In this document: positions 44,944-53,889 of the stretch, piece by piece | Position numbering within the stretch: position 1 is the stretch's first letter | Layout of the letters: every line of letters begins with the position of its first letter | Assembly: GCA_044337515.1 (NCBI GenBank) | Contig: JBIINK010000004.1 | Coordinates: 1 to 64,000 of the forward strand | Length of the DNA stretch: 64,000 nt | Direction: 5' to 3' | From: CAJBVG01 sp044337515 | GTDB taxonomy: Bacteria > Bacteroidota > Bacteroidia > Sphingobacteriales > Sphingobacteriaceae | Position numbers and translations under genes: made by a program | Notes under the pieces: model-generated | Database searches by the model: none | What the model saw: the letters and a program-made list of their open reading frames with translations, nothing else | What the model was told of the DNA's origin: nothing

Positions 44944-46226
44944 TGAACAATAAAAAAATGAGTGAATTAAGGCAAAATAAATTTTGGAAAAATATCGACA
45001 CACCAACGATAGTGCTATACCTCGTGTTAGTACTCATAGGGTGGTTGAGTATTTATTCTGCCGTTTATGATGAAAGCCACAAATCCATTTTTGATATCGA
45101 AAGAAATTATGGAAAGCAATTAATCTGGATTCTTTCTGCCTTTTTTATAGCCTTCATGATTATCACCATTGAATCGAAATTTTTCTCAGTTTTTTCTTAT
45201 GGTATATATGCAGGCACACTCGTCTTACTTGTCGCTGTGCTCTTCTTTGGTAAATATGTAAATGGATCACGATCTTGGTTTGAAATAGGCTCCTTTAGGC
45301 TCCAACCTGCTGAATTTGCTAAGTTTGCCACTGCATTAGTTATTGCAAAATACATAAGCACAACTAACAAAAAGCTCAAGGACATGCGGACTATTTCTGT
45401 CAGCTTAGGAATTCTATTCCTGCCGATGGCATTAATTTTATTGCAAGGTGATGTGGGCTCTGCCGTTTCTTATGTTGCCTTTATCTTTGTATTATATAGA
45501 GAAGGTCTTTCTGGATTTGTATTGGTTTTTGGTGTATTGTTAGCTTTGATTTTTATTCTAGCCCTACTCTTCCCGCCAACGAATATTTATATTGGAATAA
45601 CAATCGCTTCTACGTTAGCTTACCTCTATTTCCGTAAAAAGAAATATGCATTTACCATTATTGTTATTGCAACTGTAATGTCTATATCTATGGTTGCTGG
45701 ATTCGATTACACTTTTAACCATGTACTAAAATCACATCATAGAGATCGTTTAAATAATTTAGTGGGTAAAGAAATTGACTTAAAAGGAGCAGGCTATAAT
45801 GTGAACCAAAGTAAAATTGCCATAGGCTCTGGAGGCCTTGTAGGTAAAGGATATTTGAACGGAACACAAACTAAATATGATTTCGTGCCTGAGCAAAGTA
45901 CCGACTTTATTTTCTGTACAGTAGGCGAAGAATTTGGATTCGCTGGAAGTCTTGCACTCATTGGATTGTTTACCGCTCTTCTACTTCGAATTATCTTTTT
46001 AGCAGAAAGGCAACGATCTGCCTTTAGTAGAATTTATGCATATGGTGTAGCGAGTATTTTGTTTATGCACCTTACCATTAACATCGGAATGACGATTGGG
46101 TTAGTGCCTGTTATTGGTATCCCATTACCTTTCGTAAGTTATGGTGGTAGCTCATTGTGGAGTTTTACTATTCTCTTGTTTATCTTAATTAAACTGGATT
46201 CTAATAGACAGAATATTATTAGATAA
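44943..46226 (+). CDS. rodA: Peptidoglycan glycosyltransferase RodA
   Basis: 427 residues, about ten membrane helices of the SEDS family. Signatures are 'LIGWLSIYSAV', 'FGKYVNGSRSWFEIGSFRLQPAEFAKFATAL', 'VPEQSTDFIFCTVGEEFGFAGS' and 'GLVPVIGIPLPFVSYGGSSL'. RodA polymerises glycan strands with PBP2. The ATG at 44943 lies at the edge of an inverted repeat; the ATG at 44958 (MSELRQNKFW) is an alternative start that avoids it. Confidence 0.95.
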   Translation: MNNKKMSELRQNKFWKNIDTPTIVLYLVLVLIGWLSIYSAVYDESHKSIFDIERNYGKQLIWILSAFFIAFMIITIESKFFSVFSYGIYAGTLVLLVAVLFFGKYVNGSRSWFEIGSFRLQPAEFAKFATALVIAKYISTTNKKLKDMRTISVSLGILFLPMALILLQGDVGSAVSYVAFIFVLYREGLSGFVLVFGVLLALIFILALLFPPTNIYIGITIASTLAYLYFRKKKYAFTIIVIATVMSISMVAGFDYTFNHVLKSHHRDRLNNLVGKEIDLKGAGYNVNQSKIAIGSGGLVGKGYLNGTQTKYDFVPEQSTDFIFCTVGEEFGFAGSLALIGLFTALLLRIIFLAERQRSAFSRIYAYGVASILFMHLTINIGMTIGLVPVIGIPLPFVSYGGSSLWSFTILLFILIKLDSNRQNIIR

Positions 46227-46320
46227 TATGCTGGTATGCTGGTATGCTGATGTGCTGATGTGCTGATGAAAAATTTAAATCCCATTAGCATACCAGCATA
46301 TTAGCACATTAGCATATTAA
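46226..46320. repeat. Inverted word repeat between convergent rodA and leuS
   Basis: The left arm (46226-46268) repeats 'tatgctggtatgctgatgtgctgat'-type words in short units. The right arm (46284-46320) carries the complement (ttagcataccagcatattagcac). It fills the space between two convergent genes as a long imperfect hairpin, a natural bidirectional terminator position. The leuS C-terminal codons run into the same word. Confidence 0.8.
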
Positions 46321-46321
46321 T

Positions 46322-49300
46322 TTAGCATACTATATTAACGATTCTCCCTTTCACGAAAATAAACTTCTTCAATTCCTTACCCTCTAATTGCTTTATCACA
46401 TCAGCGTTTGCAAGCACTAGGGCTTTTGCATCGGTTTCGGAAATATCTACCGGCATAGAAATGTTTGTACGAGTTTTTCCGTTAAATGATATTGGATACG
46501 AGAACTCACTCTCCACCATATACTCTTCTTTAAATATTGGATAAGTAGCAAAGGTTATCGATTCTTTTTCTCCCAATAATTTCCAGCATTCTTCTGTAAT
46601 GTGTGGTGCATAAGGAGAAAGTGTAATTGTTAATTCGCGAAGAATTTCTCTCTTATTACATTTTAAATCCATTAACTCATTCACACAAATCATGAAACTA
46701 CTTACTGATGTATTGAACGAAAATTTCTCAACATCATCCTGTACTTTTTTAATGATTTTATGTAATGATTTATATTCCTCTTTCGTAGGGGTTTCATCAC
46801 TCACTACAAAATCAAAATTATCATTGTGGAATAACTTCCAATACTTACGTAAGAACTTAAACACTCCCTCAATACCATTGGTATTCCAAGGTTTGCTCTG
46901 TTCTAATGGACCAAGGAACATCTCGTACATACGAAGTGTATCGGCACCATAACGTTCAATAATATCATCAGGGTTAACTACATTGTATTTCGACTTCGAC
47001 ATTTTTTCGACTTCGAATCCACAAAGGTATTTACCATCACTTAAAACAAACTCTGCATCATGATATTCAGGTAATGAAACTTTAAATTTTTCAATATCTA
47101 AAATATCATTCGAAACAATATTTACATCAACATGCAATGCAGTGGTTTGGTATTCCTTTCTTAAATCAAAAGACACAAATTTATTTGTTCCATTAATTCG
47201 ATAAACAAAACTAGACCTACCCTGTATCATCCCTTGGTTAATCAACTTTTGAAAAGGCTCTTCGAAATTTAAGTAACCTTTATCTTTCAAAAATTTATTC
47301 CAGAAACGCGAGTACAATAAATGTCCTGTAGCATGTTCAGCACCACCAATGTATAAATCTACTTGGTTCCAATAATCCAATGCTTCTCTACTCGCGAATT
47401 CATTGGAATTTAAAGGATCCATGTACCTTAAGAAATACCATGATGAACCTGCCCAACCTGGCATGGTGGTTAACTCATACTCGTATTGGTTTTCATATTT
47501 CCAATCGGTAGCACGAGCCAAAGGTGGTTCGCCAGATTCCGTTGGTAAAAATTTGTCAACAGGAGGTAGTTCTAATGGTAACTTATCAGAATCCACTAAA
47601 TACGGCATTCCGTTTTTATAATATACTGGAATAGGTTCACCCCAATAACGTTGGCGACCAAAAACAGCATCGCGTAAACGATAATTTATTTTTCCTTTTC
47701 CTAAATTTCCTTTCTCAATTTCTTCGATACATTTCTGCATCGCTTCTTTTACATCCAATCCATTTAAGAAATCTGAGTTAATCAATTTCCCTTCTTTCGC
47801 ATCGTATGCTTCAACACTGATGTCTCCACCTTCCACTACTTGTGTAATCGGCAAGTTGAAATGTTTTGCAAATGCATAATCTCTGGTATCATGAGCAGGT
47901 ACGGCCATTACAGCACCTGTGCCATAACTCGCCAATACATAATCGCCAATCCAAACTGGAATATCAACACCACTAAAAGGATGCTTCACATAACCTCCAG
48001 TAAACTGACCAGTAATGGTTTTTACATCACTCATGCGATCGCGTTCCGATTTTACAGCAGACGCTTTCTTATAGGCTTCAATCGCCTCTTTATATTCAGC
48101 AGTTGTGAATTGGTCTACCAATTCATGTTCTGGCGCAAGTACTAAAAAGGAAACACCAAATACGGTATCAGGGCGAGTAGTAAATACTTCGATTACATTT
48201 GCCTCACCCCTGCCCCTCTCCAAAGGAGAGGGGTTAGAGTTACCATAATTTTCAGATTCATCAATATCACTTAAAATATTTAAGCCTAATTCTGATGACC
48301 TTGATTCTAACTTTGATTTTACCTCATTAATGACTTTTGAAATATTATTTTCGATTTCGTCATTCGAAAATCTTATAACATCAAAGCCTAGCTCATTCAA
48401 CACGAAAGTTCTCATCTCGTCGTATTGCTTTTGCTCAAATTCATTATGAATTCCACCATCTACTTCGATAATAATTTTATATGAAATACAAATAAAATCT
48501 GCAATAAACTTTCCAATTGGATGTTGCCTTCTGATTTTAAAACCAATTTTATTATTTCTGATTTCTTCCCATAATAATAATTCAGCTTTAGTTTGGTTTG
48601 TTCTATTACTTCGAGCAAAATCTTTCAACTTATCCCATATACTCAAATCACCCAATAGGTATCCAGGTTTATTAGTATAACCTAGAATAGGTTCATTTAA
48701 GTCCCTCTCCTTTGGAGAGGGTTCACCTACAGAATCTTTGAAGTCCCTCTCCTTTGGAGAGGGTTCACCTACAGAATCTTTGAAATCCCTCTCCTTTGGA
48801 GAGGGTTCACCTACAGAATCTTTGAAGTCCCTCTCCTTTGGAGAGGGATTTAGGGTGAGGCCAAACTTCAATGAACTCCCCTTACTCTTACCAATCCAAT
48901 TGCGTTGCATTTCTTTAACAGCATCTGGCCAATCAACCGAATCTAATCCATTAATTAAACGATCAGCAAAGGCAGTAATTCTCATCGACCATTGGCGCAT
49001 TAATTTTTGCTCAACTGGATAACCTCCTCGTTCCGAATACCCATCTTTCACTTCATCGTTGGCTAAAACTGTTCCTAATGCAGGGCACCAATTCACCCAA
49101 CTATCCGCTAAATAAGCAAGTCGGTAATTCAATAAAATATTTTGTTGCTTCTCTTCCGAGAACGAATTCCATTCATCGGCAGTAAAAATATCTTGCTCGT
49201 GCTGTACTGCATTTACATTCGCATTTCCCTCTTTTGAGAATTTACTAACCAATAAATTGATATCTTCTGCTTTATCGGATTCATTATTATACCAAGAGTT

Positions 49301-49729
49301 AAATAATTCACCGAAAATCCATTGTGTCCAACGATAATAAGCTGGATCACTTGTCTTCACCTCTCTATCCCAATCAAACGAAAACCCAACTCTATCTAAT
49401 TGCTCACGGTAGCGAGCAACGTTTTGAGCAGTAGTAACTGCCGGATGCTGCCCCGTTTGAATAGCATATTGCTCCGCTGGTAAGCCAAACGAATCATATC
49501 CCATTGGATGTAAAACATTATATCCTTTGAGTCTTTTATAGCGAGAAAAAATGTCTGTTGCAATATATCCTAGCGGATGTCCCACATGTAAACCCGCCCC
49601 AGAAGGGTACGGAAACATGTCCAAAACATAAAACTTTGGCTTATTCGACTTGTTTTCAGTCTTAAAAACCTTGTTTTCAGCCCAATAACGCTGCCAATCC
49701 TGTTCGATCTTTCTAAATTGATAATCCAT
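46322..49729 (-). CDS. leuS: Leucyl-tRNA synthetase with DUF559 endonuclease insertion
   Basis: 1135 residues, about 220 more than usual. Class I motifs are intact: HVGH at residues 48-51, the editing-domain TTRPDTVFG and GTGAVMAVPAHDTRDYAFA, and EKMSKSKYN. Residues about 292-509 are foreign to the family. They start with a four-unit 14-residue repeat (SPKERDFKDSVGEP) and continue with a DUF559 domain (FARSNRTNQTKAELLLWEEI ... EVDGGIHNEFEQ ... VIRFSNDEIENN). The insertion falls in the beta-hairpin between 'GKSKGSSLKFGL' and 'NVIEVFTTRPDT', at the start of the CP1 editing domain. All core and editing motifs resume afterwards, so the enzyme is probably still active. No intein splice motifs are present. 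Confidence 0.96.
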   Translation of the reverse strand: MDYQFRKIEQDWQRYWAENKVFKTENKSNKPKFYVLDMFPYPSGAGLHVGHPLGYIATDIFSRYKRLKGYNVLHPMGYDSFGLPAEQYAIQTGQHPAVTTAQNVARYREQLDRVGFSFDWDREVKTSDPAYYRWTQWIFGELFNSWYNNESDKAEDINLLVSKFSKEGNANVNAVQHEQDIFTADEWNSFSEEKQQNILLNYRLAYLADSWVNWCPALGTVLANDEVKDGYSERGGYPVEQKLMRQWSMRITAFADRLINGLDSVDWPDAVKEMQRNWIGKSKGSSLKFGLTLNPSPKERDFKDSVGEPSPKERDFKDSVGEPSPKERDFKDSVGEPSPKERDLNEPILGYTNKPGYLLGDLSIWDKLKDFARSNRTNQTKAELLLWEEIRNNKIGFKIRRQHPIGKFIADFICISYKIIIEVDGGIHNEFEQKQYDEMRTFVLNELGFDVIRFSNDEIENNISKVINEVKSKLESRSSELGLNILSDIDESENYGNSNPSPLERGRGEANVIEVFTTRPDTVFGVSFLVLAPEHELVDQFTTAEYKEAIEAYKKASAVKSERDRMSDVKTITGQFTGGYVKHPFSGVDIPVWIGDYVLASYGTGAVMAVPAHDTRDYAFAKHFNLPITQVVEGGDISVEAYDAKEGKLINSDFLNGLDVKEAMQKCIEEIEKGNLGKGKINYRLRDAVFGRQRYWGEPIPVYYKNGMPYLVDSDKLPLELPPVDKFLPTESGEPPLARATDWKYENQYEYELTTMPGWAGSSWYFLRYMDPLNSNEFASREALDYWNQVDLYIGGAEHATGHLLYSRFWNKFLKDKGYLNFEEPFQKLINQGMIQGRSSFVYRINGTNKFVSFDLRKEYQTTALHVDVNIVSNDILDIEKFKVSLPEYHDAEFVLSDGKYLCGFEVEKMSKSKYNVVNPDDIIERYGADTLRMYEMFLGPLEQSKPWNTNGIEGVFKFLRKYWKLFHNDNFDFVVSDETPTKEEYKSLHKIIKKVQDDVEKFSFNTSVSSFMICVNELMDLKCNKREILRELTITLSPYAPHITEECWKLLGEKESITFATYPIFKEEYMVESEFSYPISFNGKTRTNISMPVDISETDAKALVLANADVIKQLEGKELKKFIFVKGRIVNIVC
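48201..48861 (-). mobile_element. Palindromic DUF559 element inserted in frame in leuS
   Basis: About 660 bp bounded by inverted ends: GCCTCACCC at 48201-48209 and its reverse complement at 48853-48861. Each is followed inward by the palindrome CCCTCTCC-AAA-GGAGAGGG. Inside is one reading frame continuous with leuS encoding a DUF559 domain (residues about 365-483 of the host protein). Putative Vsr-like catalytic residues are Asp411 (FIADF) and Glu422/Asp424 (EVDGG). No ATG lies near the domain's N-terminus and no promoter is evident, so it can apparently be made only as part of LeuRS. The end sequence matches the array at 63784-63930. Confidence 0.85.
48701..48849. repeat. 42-bp tandem array within leuS insertion
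   Basis: Repeats start at 48701, 48743, 48785 and 48827, each with the palindrome CCCTCTCCTTTGGAGAGGG plus a spacer. Only one or two bases differ between copies. 42 bp equals 14 codons, so each copy keeps the leuS frame and adds the residues SPKERDFKDSVGEP. The last copy is truncated into the element terminus. Confidence 0.95.
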
Positions 49730-49738
49730 ACGATTTAA

Positions 49739-49771
49739 TTGACTGCGAATTTATTAAATTTTTTATCTTCG
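49739..49771 (+). promoter_or_regulatory. ftsX promoter
   Basis: TTG (49739-49741), a 22-nt spacer and TATCTTCG (49764-49771), one base off TAnnTTTG, lie 18 bp before the ftsX ATG. The leuS start is just upstream in the other direction, so the region is a divergent promoter. Confidence 0.5.
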
Positions 49772-49788
49772 CACGTTAGCGAATTGAT

Positions 49789-50670
49789 ATGAGTAAGAAT
49801 TCTGAACAAGCATCTAAAAAGGGAATTAAAACATTTTACATCTCTACTATCTTCAGCATCTCCTTGGTTTTGTTGATGGTTGGGCTGTTGGGCTTAATTG
49901 TTTTGCACGCTAAAAACCTCAGTAATTTTGTCAAAGAAAATATTGTGCTTAACATAATTCTAGACGAACAAGCAAAAGATGCAGATATTTTCAAGCTCCA
50001 AAAGGAAATTGAAAAGAATCCTGCCATAAAAGATACCGAGTACATCAGTAAAGAATTAGCAGCTAGAAACCTTTCTAAAGACCTTGGTGAAGACTTTATC
50101 AAGTTTTTGGGTTACAACCCGCTTACCGCTTCTATTGATGTTTATTTGAAAGCAGAATTTGCTACTAATGATGAGATTCAAAAATTTACTCGTCGACTAA
50201 AAAGTAAAGATTTTGTAAAAGAAGTAGTTTATCAAGAATCACTTGTTGATTTAGTAAACCAAAACTTGAGATCCATTACGATAATCATTGTAGTATTTGG
50301 AGCCACCTTATTACTCATCGCCGTGGCCCTAATAAACAATACCATTCGACTAGCCATGTATTCACAACGATTCATCATTCGTAGTATGCAATTGGTTGGC
50401 GCTACTCGTGGTTTTATTCGTAAACCATTTGTATTAACAGGAATTTTACACGGATTATTAGGCGCATTAATCTCTATCTCCATATTAATTGGAGCCTTAT
50501 TCTTAGCCAGAAACGAAGTTCCAGACCTTATCATCCTTGAAGATTACACAGAGTTTGCTATCTTGTTCTTCGGAATAATTTCAATGGGTATATTAATTTC
50601 ATTCTTCAGCACGTTCTTTGCAGTGAACAAATACCTTAATCAAAATATTGACGATTTATATAAAAAATAA
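49789..50670 (+). CDS. ftsX: Cell-division permease FtsX
   Basis: 293 residues. A cytoplasmic N-terminus and first membrane helix (about 20-45) are followed by a periplasmic domain of ~110 residues, then three more helices (about 165-190, 215-240, 260-285). The order and 'RLAMYSQRFIIRSMQLVGATRGFIRKPFVLTGILHGLLGA' are typical of FtsX. With the ATPase FtsE (not in the window) it regulates peptidoglycan hydrolases. It is followed by a DUF3098 gene 1 bp away. Confidence 0.93.
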   Translation: MSKNSEQASKKGIKTFYISTIFSISLVLLMVGLLGLIVLHAKNLSNFVKENIVLNIILDEQAKDADIFKLQKEIEKNPAIKDTEYISKELAARNLSKDLGEDFIKFLGYNPLTASIDVYLKAEFATNDEIQKFTRRLKSKDFVKEVVYQESLVDLVNQNLRSITIIIVVFGATLLLIAVALINNTIRLAMYSQRFIIRSMQLVGATRGFIRKPFVLTGILHGLLGALISISILIGALFLARNEVPDLIILEDYTEFAILFFGIISMGILISFFSTFFAVNKYLNQNIDDLYKK

Positions 50671-50671
50671 A

Positions 50672-50911
50672 ATGAGCAAAAAAGAAACAAAAAAAGCAGA
50701 AAACACAACTCCTAAAAATATTGATTTCGTTTTCTCAAAAGATAATTACATGTGGTTATTCATCGGAATTGGCCTTGTAATATTAGGGTTTGTTTTAATG
50801 TCGGGAACTGAAGACATTTTAGATTTCCGTAAAATCACCTTAGCTCCTATCGTAGTTCTTGGTGGATTTGCAACAGTTACCTACGCTATTCTTAAGAAGC
50901 CTAGAGACTAA
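50672..50911 (+). CDS. DUF3098 small membrane protein
   Basis: 79 residues from the ATG at 50672 (MSKKETKKAENTT); the longer frame overlaps ftsX and is rejected. A charged N-terminal tail is followed by 'FVFSKDNYMWLFIGIGLVILGFVLMSG' and a second hydrophobic stretch 'LAPIVVLGGFATVTYAIL', giving two membrane helices. DUF3098 is restricted to Bacteroidota and normally lies between ftsX and uppP, as here. Function is unknown. Confidence 0.85.
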   Translation: MSKKETKKAENTTPKNIDFVFSKDNYMWLFIGIGLVILGFVLMSGTEDILDFRKITLAPIVVLGGFATVTYAILKKPRD

Positions 50912-50913
50912 AC

Positions 50914-51708
50914 ATGACTATTTTTCAAGCAATCATTATTGCCATCGTAGAAGGTTTAACAGAATTCCTTCCGGTTTCTTCTACGGGTCACATGATCATT
51001 ACTACATCGATCATGGGCATTAGTGCTGATAAATTCACAAAACTTTTTACCATTGCAATTCAATTCGGAACCATCTTATCCGTACTCGTATTGTATTGGA
51101 GAAAGTTTTTACAAAGCATCAACTTTTATATTAAACTTATTGTAGGTTTTATTCCAGCTGCCATTTTTGGAGTACTACTTTCCGATTGGATTGATTCATT
51201 ATTAGAAAATGTAATCATGGTTGCGGTGATGTTGATAGCTGGTGGTATCGTATTTATTTTAATTGATAAATGGCTTAGCCGTTCGGAAGATAAAATAGAT
51301 GAAGAACTAAGCTTTGTCAAAGTATTTAAAATTGGATTGTTTCAATGTATCGCAATGATCCCTGGAGTATCACGTTCAGCAGCGACAATTATCGGTGGTG
51401 TAACTCAAGGCTTAAGCAAAAGACAAGCTGCAGAGTTTTCTTTTTTCTTAGCCGTGCCAACCATGTTTGCCGCAACTTGTAAAAAAATGCTCGATTATCA
51501 TAAAGTGGGAACACCACTAAATTCAACAGAATGGGGTTTATTAGGAATTGGGAATTTAGTAGGTTTTATTGTTGCCATCATTGCCATAAAATCATTTATC
51601 AATTACATCACTAAAAACGGATTCAAAGTATTTGGTTACTATAGAATCATTGTTGGTGCTGCCATCTTAATTCTTTACTTTTTAGGTATAGAATTATCAG
51701 TTATTTAA
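50914..51708 (+). CDS. uppP: Undecaprenyl-diphosphatase UppP (BacA)
   Basis: 264 residues of polytopic membrane protein. Active-site motifs are 'VEGLTEFLPVSSTGHMII' and 'MIPGVSRSAATIIGG'. It dephosphorylates undecaprenyl diphosphate to recycle the lipid carrier made by UppS. It is 2 bp from both the DUF3098 gene and truB. Confidence 0.96.
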   Translation: MTIFQAIIIAIVEGLTEFLPVSSTGHMIITTSIMGISADKFTKLFTIAIQFGTILSVLVLYWRKFLQSINFYIKLIVGFIPAAIFGVLLSDWIDSLLENVIMVAVMLIAGGIVFILIDKWLSRSEDKIDEELSFVKVFKIGLFQCIAMIPGVSRSAATIIGGVTQGLSKRQAAEFSFFLAVPTMFAATCKKMLDYHKVGTPLNSTEWGLLGIGNLVGFIVAIIAIKSFINYITKNGFKVFGYYRIIVGAAILILYFLGIELSVI

Positions 51709-51710
51709 AA

Positions 51711-52430
51711 ATGTCAACTTTCGATTTTCAAAACGGTGAGCTTCTACTCGTGGATAAGCCATTAACATGGACTTCTTTTGATGTGGTTGGGAAAATCAGA
51801 AACTCCACTCGTATCAAGAAAATTAAAGTTGGTCACGCAGGGACCTTAGATCCTTTAGCTACCGGACTCCTTATCGTTTGTACCGGAAAACTCACTAAAA
51901 AAGTAGATGAGTTTTTAGCTGAAGAAAAAGAATATACCGGTACCATAACACTCGGCGCTACCACTCCTTCGTACGATTTAGAAACGGAAGTAAACAATCA
52001 TTTCCAGACAGAACATATCACCACAGAACTTATTGCAAATGCTGCAGAAAGTTTTTTAGGAGAAATTGAACAAGTATCACCAGCCTATTCTGCTTTACGA
52101 ATTGATGGCGAACGTGCTTATCATAAAGCACGTAGAGGTGAAGAGGTAAAAATGAAATCAAGAAAAGTAACCATTGTAACTTTTGAAATTACCAATATTG
52201 AAATGCCCGTTATCTCATTTCGTATTGTATGTAGCAAAGGAACTTATATTCGTTCTATAGCGCATGATTTTGGAAAGAAATTGGAATCTGGCGGTTACCT
52301 CTCATCACTTAGAAGAACACGCAGTGGTGGCTTTAAAATTGAGGATGCATGGGACTTGGATACGCTTATTGCCAAAATAAAAGAAGAAAGAATACAAGCT
52401 GAACTTTCTGCAAACAAATTGGAATCTTAA
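51711..52430 (+). CDS. truB: tRNA pseudouridine-55 synthase
   Basis: 239 residues. The catalytic motif 'KVGHAGTLDPLATGLLIVCTG' holds the nucleophilic Asp; 'QVSPAYSALRIDGERAYHKARRGE' and 'CSKGTYIRSIAHDFG' are family signatures. It modifies U55 in the T-loop of tRNAs. The PUA tail of some TruB proteins is missing, usual in this phylum. It is in the ftsX-uppP-truB-ribF operon. Confidence 0.96.
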   Translation: MSTFDFQNGELLLVDKPLTWTSFDVVGKIRNSTRIKKIKVGHAGTLDPLATGLLIVCTGKLTKKVDEFLAEEKEYTGTITLGATTPSYDLETEVNNHFQTEHITTELIANAAESFLGEIEQVSPAYSALRIDGERAYHKARRGEEVKMKSRKVTIVTFEITNIEMPVISFRIVCSKGTYIRSIAHDFGKKLESGGYLSSLRRTRSGGFKIEDAWDLDTLIAKIKEERIQAELSANKLES

Positions 52431-52444
52431 TTGATTATTGAATA

Positions 52445-53371
52445 GTGAAAGTATATAGAGATATATCATCGTTTGAAAACAAAGGCAATGCTGTTGTTAC
52501 AACTGGCACCTTTGATGGTGTTCATATCGGACATAAGCGAATTATCGCAAGATTGAAAGAAGTTGCCCAGCAAATAAATGGAGAATCGGTAATCATCACC
52601 TTTTTCCCGCACCCTCGTTTAGTGCTTTTTCCGGAAGACAACGATTTAAAACTCATTAATACACTCGAAGAAAAAATAGAACTACTTGAAAAAGCAGGCA
52701 TTGATCACCTCCTCATTATCCCTTTTACCAAAGAGTTTTCTCGATTGAGTTCTTTAGAATTTATACAGCAAATATTAGTCGATAAAATCGGGACCAAAAA
52801 ATTAGTCATAGGTTACGATCATCATTTTGGTAAAAACCGTGAAGGTACGTTTGAACATCTCAAGCATTATGCACCTGAGTATGGATTTGAAGTGGAAGAA
52901 ATTCCAGAACAAGACATTAATGATGTAGCCGTAAGTTCTACTAAAATTAGAAATGCAATACTAGAAGGAGATTTCCGTATTGCAAATAGTTACCTCGGAC
53001 ATGCATTTACGCTTCGTGGTACAGTTACTCGTGGAGACCAAATTGGAAGAACAATTGGTTACCCTACTGCTAACATTAATGTTCCCGAAACCTATAAATT
53101 AATCCCAGGCGAAGGGATATACGCTGTTGCTTTAAACGTAAACAACCACCCCTACAAAGGAATGCTGTACATCGGCAATCGCCCAACGGTAAATGGTTTG
53201 AACAAAGTTATTGAAGTGAATATTTTTGATTTTAATGCCGACATCTACGATGAAACCATTGAAATTACATTTCATCAATACATCCGTGGCGATAAAAAAC
53301 TGAATGGTTTAGAAGAATTAAAAGCAGCGCTAGCTGCCGATGAAATTGCTTGTAGGGCTTTTTTCTCGTAA
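52445..53371 (+). CDS. ribF: Bifunctional riboflavin kinase / FAD synthetase
   Basis: 308 residues starting at GTG. A TGA stop lies two codons upstream in frame and the next in-frame ATG is far downstream, so GTG is the most likely start. The N-terminal FAD synthetase has 'TGTFDGVHIGHKRII' and 'VIGYDHHFGKNREG'. The C-terminal riboflavin kinase has 'RTIGYPTANINVPETYKLIPGEGIYAVAL'. It makes FMN and FAD, and ends the ftsX operon. Confidence 0.95.
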   Translation: MKVYRDISSFENKGNAVVTTGTFDGVHIGHKRIIARLKEVAQQINGESVIITFFPHPRLVLFPEDNDLKLINTLEEKIELLEKAGIDHLLIIPFTKEFSRLSSLEFIQQILVDKIGTKKLVIGYDHHFGKNREGTFEHLKHYAPEYGFEVEEIPEQDINDVAVSSTKIRNAILEGDFRIANSYLGHAFTLRGTVTRGDQIGRTIGYPTANINVPETYKLIPGEGIYAVALNVNNHPYKGMLYIGNRPTVNGLNKVIEVNIFDFNADIYDETIEITFHQYIRGDKKLNGLEELKAALAADEIACRAFFS

Positions 53372-53453
53372 CTCGTAGTTCGTAACTCGATTTATTATTT
53401 CATTTAAACAACTTAGAATTTAGAATTTAGAACTTAGAATTTAGAACTTATTT
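53372..53453. repeat. Low-complexity word repeat between convergent ribF and thioesterase
   Basis: The first part repeats 'taactcgtagttcg' words. The second repeats 'tagaatttagaactta' words. It occupies the whole gap between two convergent stop codons. The arms do not pair well, unlike the hairpin tracts. Confidence 0.6.
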
Positions 53454-53885
53454 CTAACTAAGTTCAAAATTCTCCGTCTTCGGAAAATCTACAAATGCAG
53501 TTAGTAATACCTGAGGAATGTCTCGAGCTAATTTTCGCTCCACTACATCTAACCACGATCCGTCGACAGTAATTGTTGCCATTAACTTTCCAGCTTCATT
53601 CACGAAGCGATGCTCAAACGACCATTTACTAGCGTCGGCTTTCATTTTAGAAAGATATACTTCTAAGGTAATTTGGTCTCCTAGTTTTATTTCTCTTCTG
53701 AAAATAGCCTCTTCCCTAAAAATAACTGGACCCATTTTCAACTCCTGAAATTTAGCCATTGTTAATCCTAAACTACCCAAAATTTCGATTCGTTGCTGCG
53801 CACAAAAATCATAAAACACACTATGTCTTAAATGAAAGTTCGGGTCTAAATCGGCCCAACGAATGGAGATGGTTTTTTTGTTCAT
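53454..53885 (-). CDS. Acyl-CoA thioesterase (4HBT/YbgC-like)
   Basis: 143-residue hotdog protein. 'ISIRWADLDPNFHLRHSVFYDFCAQQRIEIL' carries the YbgC-type active-site Asp/His pattern, followed by 'EAIFRREIKLGDQITLEVYLSKM'. It probably hydrolyses acyl-CoA in the cytoplasm; substrate is unknown. Closest to the 4-hydroxybenzoyl-CoA thioesterase branch by motif. Confidence 0.85.
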   Translation of the reverse strand: MNKKTISIRWADLDPNFHLRHSVFYDFCAQQRIEILGSLGLTMAKFQELKMGPVIFREEAIFRREIKLGDQITLEVYLSKMKADASKWSFEHRFVNEAGKLMATITVDGSWLDVVERKLARDIPQVLLTAFVDFPKTENFELS

Positions 53886-53889
53886 TCTT

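Noticed and set aside
48701..48849. CRISPR array
   Set aside because: Spacers are identical, the repeats are coding and palindromic, and there are no cas genes; the same applies to the 56-bp array at 63784.
48201..48861. Intein or group II intron in leuS
   Set aside because: There is no Cys/Ser/Thr at the N-junction with HN-Cys at the C-junction, no intein block motifs, and the frame is continuous with no intron structure.
48738..49022. Plus-strand ORF opposite leuS
   Set aside because: Translation of the reverse of the 42-bp repeats within a confident gene; a shadow frame.
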